A DNA stretch of 9,695 bases from Rhodospirillaceae bacterium (lineage in GTDB: Bacteria; Pseudomonadota; Alphaproteobacteria; Rhodospirillales; Magnetovibrionaceae). The notes under the pieces are model-generated. The model saw only the letters and a program-made list of their open reading frames with translations, was not told the origin of the DNA and did no database searches. Position 1 is the stretch's first letter; the number at the start of each line of letters is the position of its first letter. The stretch lies in the NCBI GenBank assembly GCA_029883045.1, contig JAOUJU010000051.1, positions 1 to 9,695 on the forward strand, written 5' to 3'. A program made the position numbers and the translations under genes. This document shows positions 1-5,873 of the stretch, in pieces.

Positions 1-101
1 GTGCCGGTTGCCCAAGTTCGACCATGACCCTTAAAAATGGTATCGAAAATATGCTGCGTCATTATGTTCCCGATGTTCAGGAAGTTCGCGCAGTCGAATA
101 A
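1..101 (+). CDS. NifU-like (Nfu) Fe-S scaffold protein, C-terminal end only
   Basis: This is the 3' end of a gene that begins left of the window. The reading frame uses codons from base 3 and ends at TAA 99-101. The visible peptide has A-G-C-P-S-S-T followed by LKNGIENMLRHYVPDV, the hallmark end of the NifU C-terminal (Nfu) domain. The first cysteine of the family's CxxC cluster motif is probably the codon cut by the window edge: bases 1-2 are GT, consistent with TGT, and the fourth motif residue is the visible Cys. Nfu proteins assemble or carry a [4Fe-4S] cluster and pass it to target enzymes in the cytosol. Only 32 residues are visible, so N-terminal domains and full length cannot be judged. 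The domain call is secure; the exact gene name is not. Confidence 0.88.
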   Translation, partial: AGCPSSTMTLKNGIENMLRHYVPDVQEVRAVE

Positions 102-557
102 TTATTTCTTGCTGGCGGTGTGGGCATAGTTACTGGGTTACTGGCCGTGGGCCGGGCATAATGGGGTATTCACGAATCGTGATTTTTTGCTCATTACCGG
201 GTATGTCCTTAGGTTTTGTTAACCATTTGCACCCGATTTTTTTCAAGACCTATCAATGGGTTAGAAGTTTCTAATATTAAGACTGGAACAATTTACTAAA
301 ATTTCATATTAACACGCCCAAGCTGTTAACCATAAGGGCTGTGGTTTCGCCACATTGAAAACCTAGTTCTTATTGGCCGCGTGTTTGCGAACTGGCCTGT
401 AGTGTATTTTCGAGAATTGAAAATGCACAACCGTATATAAAAACTGTCCGCTTTTAAAAAATGAGACGGTAATAATTCAAAGGGGTAGGCGTCTGAGGGC
501 ATTGCTCATGATTGATACTTTTTGAGTTTTTTTAACAACCGGAACGCAACGATAGTG
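102..557. other. gap of about 450 bases without a convincing gene
   Basis: No reading frame here combines good length, a ribosome binding site and recognisable protein content. The region is AT-rich and holds the weak terminator at 170-188. Two identical octamers TTAACCAT lie at 219-226 and 326-333, with further TTAA tetramers at 277-280 and 309-312. It must contain the promoter and 5' leader of the glucosaminidase gene at its right end, but I could not find a -35/-10 pair with normal spacing. A TTGCAC/TATCAA pair (227-232 and 251-256, spacer 18) is the best poor match. No tRNA-like fold was recognised. Confidence 0.5.
170..188 (+). terminator. candidate intrinsic terminator after the nifU-like gene
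   Basis: TCACG (170-174) can pair with CGTGA (178-182) around a three-base loop, and six T follow directly (183-188). The stem is only five base pairs, so this is a weak hairpin, but the position 70 bases after the nifU-like stop and the T run fit a Rho-independent terminator. The same bases also form an odd palindrome centred on A176, so a protein-binding site is an alternative. Confidence 0.42.
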
Positions 558-1544
558 ATGAAAATTAATACTTTTAACTGGAGCACGCTGGGCGTGGCAG
601 CCGCCATGACAGGCACCCTTGTGGGCGCGGCAATGGTAATGCCCCCCGTTGGTGCTGCGGTTGCGCCCAAGGCATATTTTAATAATTCGGCCATATCAGC
701 TGACACTTCTAATTTTCATGTTCGTCCTCAGCTTCGGGCTGCAGGTAACGGCCGGGCAAATTCTAATAACCAGCCTTATGATGTAGTCGTTATTGAAGGC
801 CTTGATTATGATCTTGATGCCGTAATAACCGGTACCGGTTCAGTGCCCCGTATACAATTGGCATCCATGCCCAATAATCTTTCTAGAATTAACGCAGTTA
901 ATTATAAAAAAGAAATTTTCTTCAAGACCGTTTTACCATTGGTATTACAAGTTAACGAAGAAATATCATCGGACCGTCAGCGTCTTAAAGATTTGCGTGC
1001 CCAAATTAAACAAAGCGCGCATCTTCAGGCCACCGACAAATTGTGGCTTGCGATCATGGCCGATCGTTATAACGTTAGGCGCGATGATATTGATGCAATT
1101 TTAGCCCGTCATGATGTTGTGCCGCCGTCGCTGGCATTAGCGCAAGCCGCAACCGAAAGCGCATGGGGAACATCGCGTTTTGTTCGCGAAGGCAACGCCA
1201 TGTTTGGCCAGTGGACCTTTTCTGCTAGCAAAGAAGGATTGGTTCCCAATAAACGCGGGGTTGGTAAAAATCATCGGGTGCAGGCATTCCCATCATTGAT
1301 GGCTTCGGTTCGTTCATACGTTAACAACCTTAATCGTCACCGGGCATACCGTGAATTTAGAAAAATTAGAACAGCAATGCGCGCCAAGGGCGGCCCGATT
1401 GACGGCTACCTGTTGGCACCAGCGTTACACCGTTATTCCGAAAGGGGTGCGGTATATGTTTCTGAACTGCAAAGCATCATTGAAATAAATGATCTGCGTG
1501 GTCTTGATAGCGCCCGCCTGATGGACATTGATCCTCTTATCTAA
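558..1544 (+). CDS. exported Bax-like glucosaminidase (putative peptidoglycan hydrolase)
   Basis: The protein of 328 residues starts with a signal-peptide-like segment (MKIN..., hydrophobic run LGVAAAMTGTLVGAAMVM, possible cleavage near residue 36 after A-V-A), so it is probably periplasmic. Residues about 37-120 are low in recognisable features and Asn-rich. From about residue 125 to the end it matches the glucosaminidase fold of the E. coli Bax type: PPSLALAQAATESAWGTSRF, then EGNAMFGQWT, and a late Y-V-x-x-L segment. Glu-200 in A-A-T-E-S-A-W is the expected catalytic acid. Family members cleave the glycan strands of peptidoglycan next to N-acetylglucosamine. The frame is open from TTG 522, but I prefer ATG 558: it gives a cleaner signal peptide and has GGAAC 12 bases upstream, though that ribosome site is poor. 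GTG 555 is also possible. It faces the deacetylase gene tail-to-tail with 16 bases between them. Confidence 0.82.
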   Translation: MKINTFNWSTLGVAAAMTGTLVGAAMVMPPVGAAVAPKAYFNNSAISADTSNFHVRPQLRAAGNGRANSNNQPYDVVVIEGLDYDLDAVITGTGSVPRIQLASMPNNLSRINAVNYKKEIFFKTVLPLVLQVNEEISSDRQRLKDLRAQIKQSAHLQATDKLWLAIMADRYNVRRDDIDAILARHDVVPPSLALAQAATESAWGTSRFVREGNAMFGQWTFSASKEGLVPNKRGVGKNHRVQAFPSLMASVRSYVNNLNRHRAYREFRKIRTAMRAKGGPIDGYLLAPALHRYSERGAVYVSELQSIIEINDLRGLDSARLMDIDPLI

Positions 1545-1570
1545 TCAGCCCATGGCATGATTATTTTTTT
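1544..1570 (+). terminator. candidate terminator between the convergent glucosaminidase and deacetylase genes
   Basis: ATCA (1544-1547) plus GCC (1548-1550) can pair with GGC (1554-1556) plus TGAT (1558-1561), with a CAT loop and one bulged A at 1557. A run of seven T follows (1564-1570). It begins at the last base of the glucosaminidase stop codon and reaches into the last codons of the facing deacetylase gene. The hairpin is small and bulged, so confidence is moderate. Confidence 0.4.
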
Positions 1571-2619
1571 ACGTAAAAAAGCCTGCCCATCCAATACCAC
1601 CTGCCGTCTGGGCCGGGCGCCGTGCAGTTAAGCCGGGTGCGCCCCTTTGGCATGGGCTGCTCCATTCTGACTTCAATGCGGCTTTCACCTAAACGTTCGG
1701 TTTTTAACTTTCCCTCGTGCGAAGAAAAACAATTTAATCCACCCTTTGGTCCGTTTAATAAACTGAAACCTAGGGCGGGCGGGTTATCACCGCCAGCAAT
1801 TAGCGTATCATCGGGCGTCATATCCTCAACCACGATAGGCATGGCCGAAGCTGCGGTTTTAAACCGCGCGATGTCGCCGTAATCTTCGTTCATGGCAAAC
1901 CTAGGTAAAGCATAAATATTATCACCCGGGCCAAATGCACCCGAATGTTGACCAAAACCAGCAATAAAACCCATGTCGCGAACAATGCTGATGACATTGG
2001 ATGAAAACTCACCATAGGGATAAGCAATAATATTGGGTTTCATTCCTAGCATATTTTCAAACCGCGTTTGTGAACGTTCCAAATCGCGACGGTTAACAAG
2101 ATCGGTTGAATCAATCATATGCAGGTGCGATGCACTTTGGCTGGCAATTGTTGCAAGGGGGTGCATTGCAACTTCTTTTAATTGGGCCCAGGTCATATAT
2201 CTTTTGTAGTCACCGCTGTCAGCGCGATCAACCGCATCGGTTGCAACAAAAAGGGTAAAAGGAAATCCATATTTTTTTAGACGAGGGAAGGCTTCGCTAT
2301 AAACCGAAAGATAGGCATCATCAATTGTGATGGCGGTGGTTTTTTCCGGAAGGTCGCTTCCGCTTCTGATGGCGGCAATAATTTCATCCAACGCGACAAC
2401 ATTATATCCCCCGGTTTTCAGTTCTTGCAGATGTTGTTCAAACTGCTCAATTTTTATGTTGGTCGAAGGATAATCATTTTCGCCAAACCGATGATACATT
2501 ACAGCGCTGGCACCAGGCTCCCCTGCCATTGCATGGCTTAAAAAAACGCTGGGTATAATACCCGCGCTAACAGCCAGCCCCAGCGTCAGAAGCGACATAC
2601 GTAATTTGAAAAAAGTCAT
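1561..2619 (-). CDS. exported polysaccharide deacetylase family protein (NodB-like) with C-terminal accessory domain
   Basis: A 352-residue protein with a signal peptide (K-L-R, then LTLGLAVSAGIIPSVFLSHAMA, likely cut near residue 32). The catalytic domain begins at AVMYHRFGENDYPSTNI (39-55). The T-I-D-D motif at 98-101 supplies the catalytic base and metal-binding Asp; A-Y-P-Y-G-E (199-204) replaces the common RPPYG; G-Q-H-S-G (223-227) gives a late conserved His. In the metal motif (canonically H-[ST]-x-x-H) the sequence is Q161-S-A-S-H165, so the first His is Gln. Residues about 260-352 form a separate segment with Cys-297 and Cys-332, possibly a disulfide, and a repeated basic/aromatic pattern (R-L-N-C-T-A-P, W-Y-W). 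The family removes N- or O-acetyl groups from cell-surface or exported polysaccharides; the substrate is unknown. It is transcribed away from the SDR gene. Confidence 0.85.
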   Translation of the reverse strand: MTFFKLRMSLLTLGLAVSAGIIPSVFLSHAMAGEPGASAVMYHRFGENDYPSTNIKIEQFEQHLQELKTGGYNVVALDEIIAAIRSGSDLPEKTTAITIDDAYLSVYSEAFPRLKKYGFPFTLFVATDAVDRADSGDYKRYMTWAQLKEVAMHPLATIASQSASHLHMIDSTDLVNRRDLERSQTRFENMLGMKPNIIAYPYGEFSSNVISIVRDMGFIAGFGQHSGAFGPGDNIYALPRFAMNEDYGDIARFKTAASAMPIVVEDMTPDDTLIAGGDNPPALGFSLLNGPKGGLNCFSSHEGKLKTERLGESRIEVRMEQPMPKGRTRLNCTAPGPDGRWYWMGRLFYVKK

Positions 2620-2786
2620 TTATATAAAACGCCCCAATATGAAATTCGTCTTAAACCCCTAAATGGGTTTGGTATAAGATATTAGTATTTATATCTTGTA
2701 GGTAAAACAATGAATGATAAGTTGATTTTATTGCCAAATGTGCAAAATGGATGGCTAAATAGGTTAAATAAAGGGACAAATACACC
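2620..2786. promoter_or_regulatory. divergent regulatory region between deacetylase and SDR genes, with two inverted repeats
   Basis: This 167-base region must carry the start signals for both flanking genes. AAACCC (2653-2658) and GGGTTT (2665-2670) form a perfect six-base inverted repeat with a six-base spacer. AAGATAT (2676-2682) and ATATCTT (2691-2697) form a second, seven-base repeat with an eight-base spacer. TATAAG at 2673-2678 could be a -10 box for the rightward gene, but no good -35 lies at normal distance. The repeats are candidate operator sites by position only; neither has a T run, so they do not look like terminators. Confidence 0.35.
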
Positions 2787-2790
2787 ATGA
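2710..2790 (+). CDS. possible 26-codon leader peptide overlapping the SDR start
   Basis: ATG 2710 opens a 26-codon frame (MNDKLILLPNVQNGWLNRLN, then six more residues) whose TGA at 2788-2790 overlaps the ATG of the SDR gene (2787-2789) in the arrangement ATGA. A weak purine-rich site TAGGTA lies about seven bases upstream. The overlap is what translational coupling looks like, but a frame this short can arise by chance and the peptide resembles nothing I know. It could regulate SDR translation or be meaningless. Confidence 0.22.
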   Translation: MNDKLILLPNVQNGWLNRLNKGTNTP

Positions 2791-3524
2791 GTGCAAAAAA
2801 TCATGCTGAATCAGACCACACCCAAGGCGGCGACCTAAGCAACCATCATGTGGTTATAACCGGCGGCACAGGCCAGTTAGGCACAGGCGTAACCCAGGCG
2901 TTTTTAGACCTTGGTGCACAGGTTCACATCCCGGCATTTAATGAACGCGAAGTTGAGCGTTTTGCCCTTTCCGCCCATGAACGGGTTCACATTACACCGG
3001 GCATCAATCTAACCGACGAGCAAAGCGTGGTAAAATTTTATTCAGCCCTACCTTCTTTGTGGGCTTCGGTTCATTTGGCCGGTGGGTTTGCCATGTCGTC
3101 ATTGGGCGAAACATCAAAAGATGATTTTATGCAGCAAATAAACATGAACGCGGTGACAACATTTTTATGTTGCCGCGAAGCAGCCGCAAAAATGAATAAT
3201 AATGCTGGGCGAATTATCAATGTTGCCGCCCGTCCGGCACTAGAGCCCAGAAGCGCAGCCGGAATGGTTGCCTACAGTGCATCTAAAGCAGCGGTTAGCG
3301 CCATGACACAAGCGTTGGCTGAGGAACTAAAAGATAAAAACATTTTGGTAAATGCAGTGGTGCCATCAATCTTAGATACACAAACCAACCGCGAAGCTAT
3401 GCCGGACGCAAACTTTGCTGACTGGCCCAAAATTGATGAAGTTGCGGCAACAATTGTTTTTTTGGCCTCAACCCAAAACCGGGTAACCACAGGTTCATTG
3501 GTAAAAGTTTACGGCAGGTCGTAA
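2787..3524 (+). CDS. SDR-family oxidoreductase resembling quinonoid dihydropteridine reductase
   Basis: A 245-residue Rossmann-fold protein of normal SDR length. The nucleotide-binding motif is TGGTGQLG (25-32), which fits TGxxGxxG better than the classical TGxxxGxG. H-L-A-G-G (97-101 region) takes the place of the NNAG motif, and Y163-S-A-S-K167 is the YxxxK active site. Aligning G-R-I-I (141-144) to classical SDRs puts Ala-148 where the catalytic Ser normally stands. The C-terminal part, with L-D-T..N-R..M-P-x-A-x-F..W (196-213) and N-R-V-T-T-G-S-L (231-238), is like that of animal dihydropteridine reductase as I remember it. That enzyme recycles quinonoid dihydrobiopterin with NADH and also lacks the Ser. 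The SDR call is firm; the substrate is inference. AAGGGA at 2771-2776 is the ribosome site. It faces the dipeptidase gene tail-to-tail, seven bases apart. Confidence 0.85.
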   Translation: MSAKNHAESDHTQGGDLSNHHVVITGGTGQLGTGVTQAFLDLGAQVHIPAFNEREVERFALSAHERVHITPGINLTDEQSVVKFYSALPSLWASVHLAGGFAMSSLGETSKDDFMQQINMNAVTTFLCCREAAAKMNNNAGRIINVAARPALEPRSAAGMVAYSASKAAVSAMTQALAEELKDKNILVNAVVPSILDTQTNREAMPDANFADWPKIDEVAATIVFLASTQNRVTTGSLVKVYGRS

Positions 3525-3531
3525 AAATTAA

Positions 3532-4089
3532 TTACTTAGCCGTTAGTGGTTCAGCAATGTCGGCATCGCCAAACAATGGGTATGTTTTGGAATCAAACAA
3601 TTGATAGTGCCACCATTCATTACGGTAAAAATCCCACCCCGCCGTTGTCATCAGGCCCATTAAAAGAAGACGGTTTTTGCCAGCGCTTGGATCTATTTGG
3701 GTGTTGCCGTGATGGCTTTTGGGGGTGAAGGCATCAAAGCCTGTCCCCATGTCGAGCATCGCGCCGTTGCTTGCATCGATTAATGTAAGGTCAACCGCCA
3801 CGCCACGCGAATGGGGCGAACCGCGCCTTGGGTCGGCTAAAAATTCAGGGTCGGGCGTATGGTTCCATAGGTTCCATTGGGCCTCAGATGGCCTAAAAGC
3901 GTCAAAAATACGTAAACGCCAACCCTGTTCAGCCGCCAAGTTAACGGCTATTTTTAAATGGTGCGCAGCAACTTCGTGGAGAAAACATTGGGCACGGGCG
4001 TAAACCGGTTTTCCGGTGAAATTATCACTGGTTGCATATTTAAGGTCTATCTCGACCTGATATTCATCCTCGGTAATTTCTACAAGCAT
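3532..4089 (-). CDS. ddpX: D-alanyl-D-alanine dipeptidase, VanX/DdpX type (zinc peptidase family M15)
   Basis: The enzyme splits free D-Ala-D-Ala. Numbering from the upstream ATG at 4101, Asp-67-Ala-Phe-Arg-70-Pro matches the D-G-Y-R-P motif with the transition-state Arg of VanX; S-P-H97-S-R-G-V-A-V-D104 supplies two zinc ligands; E162-W-W-H165-Y gives the catalytic Glu and third zinc ligand. All key residues are present, so it should be active. Length of about 185 residues is close to E. coli DdpX and slightly short of VanX. I chose the ATG at 4089 because GGAG sits six bases before it; the ATG at 4101 adds four residues and has no ribosome site. No vanH, vanA or peptide-transport genes are here, so vancomycin resistance is unlikely. 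Turnover of wall D-Ala-D-Ala is more likely. No signal peptide is seen, so it is probably cytosolic. It is divergent from tsaB. Confidence 0.9.
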   Translation of the reverse strand: MLVEITEDEYQVEIDLKYATSDNFTGKPVYARAQCFLHEVAAHHLKIAVNLAAEQGWRLRIFDAFRPSEAQWNLWNHTPDPEFLADPRRGSPHSRGVAVDLTLIDASNGAMLDMGTGFDAFTPKSHHGNTQIDPSAGKNRLLLMGLMTTAGWDFYRNEWWHYQLFDSKTYPLFGDADIAEPLTAK

Positions 4090-4106
4090 CTGTGGCTCCA
4101 TTAGAT

Positions 4107-4133
4107 TTGAAATAGTATAACCTATTTTATATT
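4107..4133 (+). promoter_or_regulatory. possible promoter for tsaB-rimI
   Basis: TTGAAA (4107-4112) and TATATT (4128-4133) are separated by 15 bases, shorter than the usual 16-18, in the AT-rich gap between the divergent dipeptidase and tsaB genes. Transcription would start about 34 bases before tsaB. On the opposite strand TATACT is readable as a -10 for the dipeptidase, but with no matching -35. Confidence 0.3.
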
Positions 4134-4173
4134 CGTCACCTAAGACCTGAAATAAACCTTTAACGGAAATAAC

Positions 4174-4938
4174 ATGAGCGTCAACAGTGAACCATTAATA
4201 CTAGGCATCGATAGCGCCAACAGCGCATGTTCGGTTGCGCTGGTTCGGGGTGATAACATCCTTGGAAGCATCACAAAAGAAATGACGCGCGGTCAGGCCG
4301 AAGAATTATTAGTTATGGCCGATGACATTTTAAAAAAAGCAAAGGTTGAACCATCAAGTCTTGATTGTGTTGGGGTTACCGTTGGGCCAGGCTCGTTTAC
4401 TGGGCTGCGCATTGGGTTGTCTGCTGCACGTGGATTGGCACTTTCAATTTCACGCCCGTGTATTGGCGTTACTACATTTGAAACGGTGGCAAATGGCATT
4501 GCCACAGATGGAAAGTTTATTAATGGTGATTTGGAGCAACAAAGGTTGCTTGTTGCAATTGAAACCCGACGTGAAGATTTTTATGTGCAATTATTTGATG
4601 GAAACTTTTTGCCTTTATCATCTGGGGCTGCCCTGCATGAAGATGAGCTTGTAAAAATGCTCAATTCGCATGGAGAAAATTTATTAGAAAATTTAATGAT
4701 TAGCGGTGATGGCGCAACCCGCGCAAGCACCATGTTAAAAAATCAAGGAATAAAGACAGCAACAATAATTTCCAGCCCGCAACAAAGCGCTGTTGCGGTT
4801 TGCAAAATAGCAAAAACCAGATACCCGCCAGACGTAGATGCGCAGCCGCCACAGCCACTTTACTTGCGCCCACCCGAAGCAAAAATCCCCCCGCCCCATA
4901 GCAGGGCAATTAATATTGAACCGCAAACAGAACTGTAA
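4174..4938 (+). CDS. tsaB: TsaB, subunit of the tRNA threonylcarbamoyladenosine (t6A37) synthesis complex
   Basis: A 254-residue cytosolic protein of the ASKHA fold. L-G-I-D-S-A (10-15) opens the nucleotide-fold lobe, and V-G-P-G-S-F-T-G-L-R-I-G-L (70-82) followed by A-A-R-G-L-A-L is the signature of TsaB/YeaZ. E130-T-R-R-E-D-F-Y starts the second lobe, and P-L-Y-L-R-P-P-E-A-K (228-237) is the conserved tail. TsaB is a non-catalytic partner that holds TsaD, with TsaE, while threonylcarbamoyl is moved to A37 of ANN-decoding tRNAs; the partners are not in this window. The R-G-x-A-E segment at 39-43 carries Gln-41 where many relatives have His. GGAA five bases before ATG is the ribosome site. 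rimI follows after 12 bases, a common pairing, so the two are likely cotranscribed. Confidence 0.95.
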   Translation: MSVNSEPLILGIDSANSACSVALVRGDNILGSITKEMTRGQAEELLVMADDILKKAKVEPSSLDCVGVTVGPGSFTGLRIGLSAARGLALSISRPCIGVTTFETVANGIATDGKFINGDLEQQRLLVAIETRREDFYVQLFDGNFLPLSSGAALHEDELVKMLNSHGENLLENLMISGDGATRASTMLKNQGIKTATIISSPQQSAVAVCKIAKTRYPPDVDAQPPQPLYLRPPEAKIPPPHSRAINIEPQTEL

Positions 4939-4950
4939 AAAAATAAAACT

Positions 4951-5445
4951 ATGAAGCTAATTCCCATAACCCATGAAAATGTGGAACAGTTGGCTGAAAT
5001 AATGGCCGAGCTTCATAGCCGCGCGTTTACCATCGCCACCCCTAAGGGAAATGAAAGCTGGGGATTGGAATCAATTCTTACCAGCCTTAGCCAAAAAGGG
5101 GTGTTTGCATTTTTGGCAACATCAAATGAAGATATTCCGATGGGTTTTGTTTTGGGCCGCGCGGTCGGGGCAAATGACAAATATGATGGCGAAGGCGAAA
5201 TATTGACAATTGCAGTTGACCCGGTAAATCAGGGCAGGGGTTATGGTCAGCAACTGTTACAACAAGCAATTGTTAAGGCGCGTAAAGTTGGTGCCAAAAA
5301 AATGTACCTTGAAGTGGCCTGCGATAATGATGGTGCCATTGGGCTTTATAATAAAATTGGTTTTAAAAAAATTGCTCGGCGCAAAGATTATTATGTTCGC
5401 ACTACCGCGGTTGTTGATGCGTTGGTAATGGAAAAATCAATCTGA
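4951..5445 (+). CDS. rimI: RimI-like GNAT N-acetyltransferase (ribosomal protein S18 N-terminal alanine)
   Basis: A single-domain GNAT protein of 164 residues. I-L-T-I-A-V-D-P (84-91) then Q94-G-R-G-Y-G99 forms the acetyl-CoA pyrophosphate loop. E121-V-A-C-D-N-D-G-A-I-G-L-Y133-N-K-I-G-F is the RimI signature, and Glu-121 and Tyr-133 keep the 12-residue spacing of the general base and acid in enterobacterial RimI. The family acetylates the N-terminus of ribosomal protein S18, and in some species other proteins. The gene lies 12 bases after tsaB, the usual partner, but no clear ribosome site precedes its ATG, so translation may depend on coupling to tsaB. The N-terminus is not a close match to enterobacterial RimI, so the exact target protein is inferred. 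Confidence 0.85.
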   Translation: MKLIPITHENVEQLAEIMAELHSRAFTIATPKGNESWGLESILTSLSQKGVFAFLATSNEDIPMGFVLGRAVGANDKYDGEGEILTIAVDPVNQGRGYGQQLLQQAIVKARKVGAKKMYLEVACDNDGAIGLYNKIGFKKIARRKDYYVRTTAVVDALVMEKSI

Positions 5446-5452
5446 AGTTTTT

Positions 5453-5734
5453 TTATCGTTTACGTTTTATTATTAGCAAATTAAAAACACCATCTGTGCT
5501 GTCGGGCGCTGGGTCGGGTGCCTCTGGGTCCAAGGAAAGCACTTCATGGCCAAGCTCAACCGCACCCCGGGGCACGTTTTGTAATGGCTCTGCCCCTGAA
5601 AGGCGTATGTGGCAGGTTTCGCCCACGGCCATTTTTTCTAACAATAACTTTGTGCGAACAAAGGTCATGGGGCAGACCAGCGTTGTAATATCCAAGAAAT
5701 AATCGGCTTTAATACTGGGCTTTGGGGTATTCAT
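5453..5734 (-). CDS. TusA-family sulfur carrier protein
   Basis: A 93-residue small acidic/basic mixed protein with the TusA/SirA-like fold. L-D-I-T-T-L-V-C21-P-M-T-F-V-R (14-27) holds the single conserved Cys that carries persulfide sulfur. The classical motif is CPxP; here it is C-P-M-T, a variant I associate with alphaproteobacterial members. G-A-E-P-L-Q-N-V-P-R (47-56) is the second conserved segment. Family members hand sulfur to tRNA thiolation, molybdenum cofactor or other pathways; which one applies cannot be told here. The Pro/Asp-rich stretch 69-80 is a likely loop. The ribosome site is GAGTGAG about nine bases before ATG on the minus strand. The gene ends seven bases from the rimI stop, tail-to-tail, and its start region is divergent from mucR. 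Confidence 0.82.
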   Translation of the reverse strand: MNTPKPSIKADYFLDITTLVCPMTFVRTKLLLEKMAVGETCHIRLSGAEPLQNVPRGAVELGHEVLSLDPEAPDPAPDSTDGVFNLLIIKRKR

Positions 5735-5873
5735 GACTTAAAACTCACTCAAACCTTGCAATATTACTGCCAAGGTATTTATATGGGCCTTGAACACTAC
5801 ATGAAACGCAGTAATTCATGTTATTTTTTAATTTTATACTTAAATGACACTTTTTAGCGAACCGAAAGAAATT
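5735..5873. promoter_or_regulatory. divergent regulatory region between tusA-like gene and mucR with several inverted repeats
   Basis: ACCTTG (5753-5758) and CAAGGT (5771-5776) form a six-base inverted repeat with a 12-base spacer, and CAAGG (5771-5775) can instead pair with CCTTG (5788-5792). ACATGAA (5799-5805) and TTCATGT (5815-5821) form a perfect seven-base repeat with a nine-base spacer. TATACT at 5835-5840 is a plausible -10 for mucR, 14 bases after that repeat, though no good -35 is seen. MucR/Ros proteins commonly bind AT-rich DNA in front of their own genes, so autoregulation here is a reasonable inference. Confidence 0.4.

Noticed and set aside
161..274. 37-codon open frame with a hydrophobic first half, after the nifU-like gene
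   Set aside because: No good ribosome site, contains the terminator-like hairpin, and the peptide resembles nothing recognisable; likely chance.
417..441. TTGAAA and TATATA/TATAAA as a promoter for the glucosaminidase
   Set aside because: The spacer is only 11-13 bases, too short for a standard sigma-70 promoter.
522..557. TTG start adding 12 residues to the glucosaminidase
   Set aside because: No ribosome site and the added residues spoil the signal peptide; ATG 558 fits better.
1565..1580. Perfect 16-base palindrome TTTTTTACGTAAAAAA
   Set aside because: It encodes the Phe/Tyr-Val-Lys-Lys end of the deacetylase; low complexity explains it, though it may add to the terminator.
1622..1882. 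86-codon open frame on the plus strand
   Set aside because: Lies antisense within the deacetylase gene, whose motifs are clear; no family resemblance.
3511..3543. ACGGC/GCCGT inverted repeat between SDR and dipeptidase genes as a terminator
   Set aside because: The loop is 23 bases long and there is no T run after it.
3532..4089. Vancomycin-resistance gene vanX
   Set aside because: No vanH, vanA or vanRS neighbours and a Gram-negative setting; a DdpX-like housekeeping or wall-turnover role is more likely.
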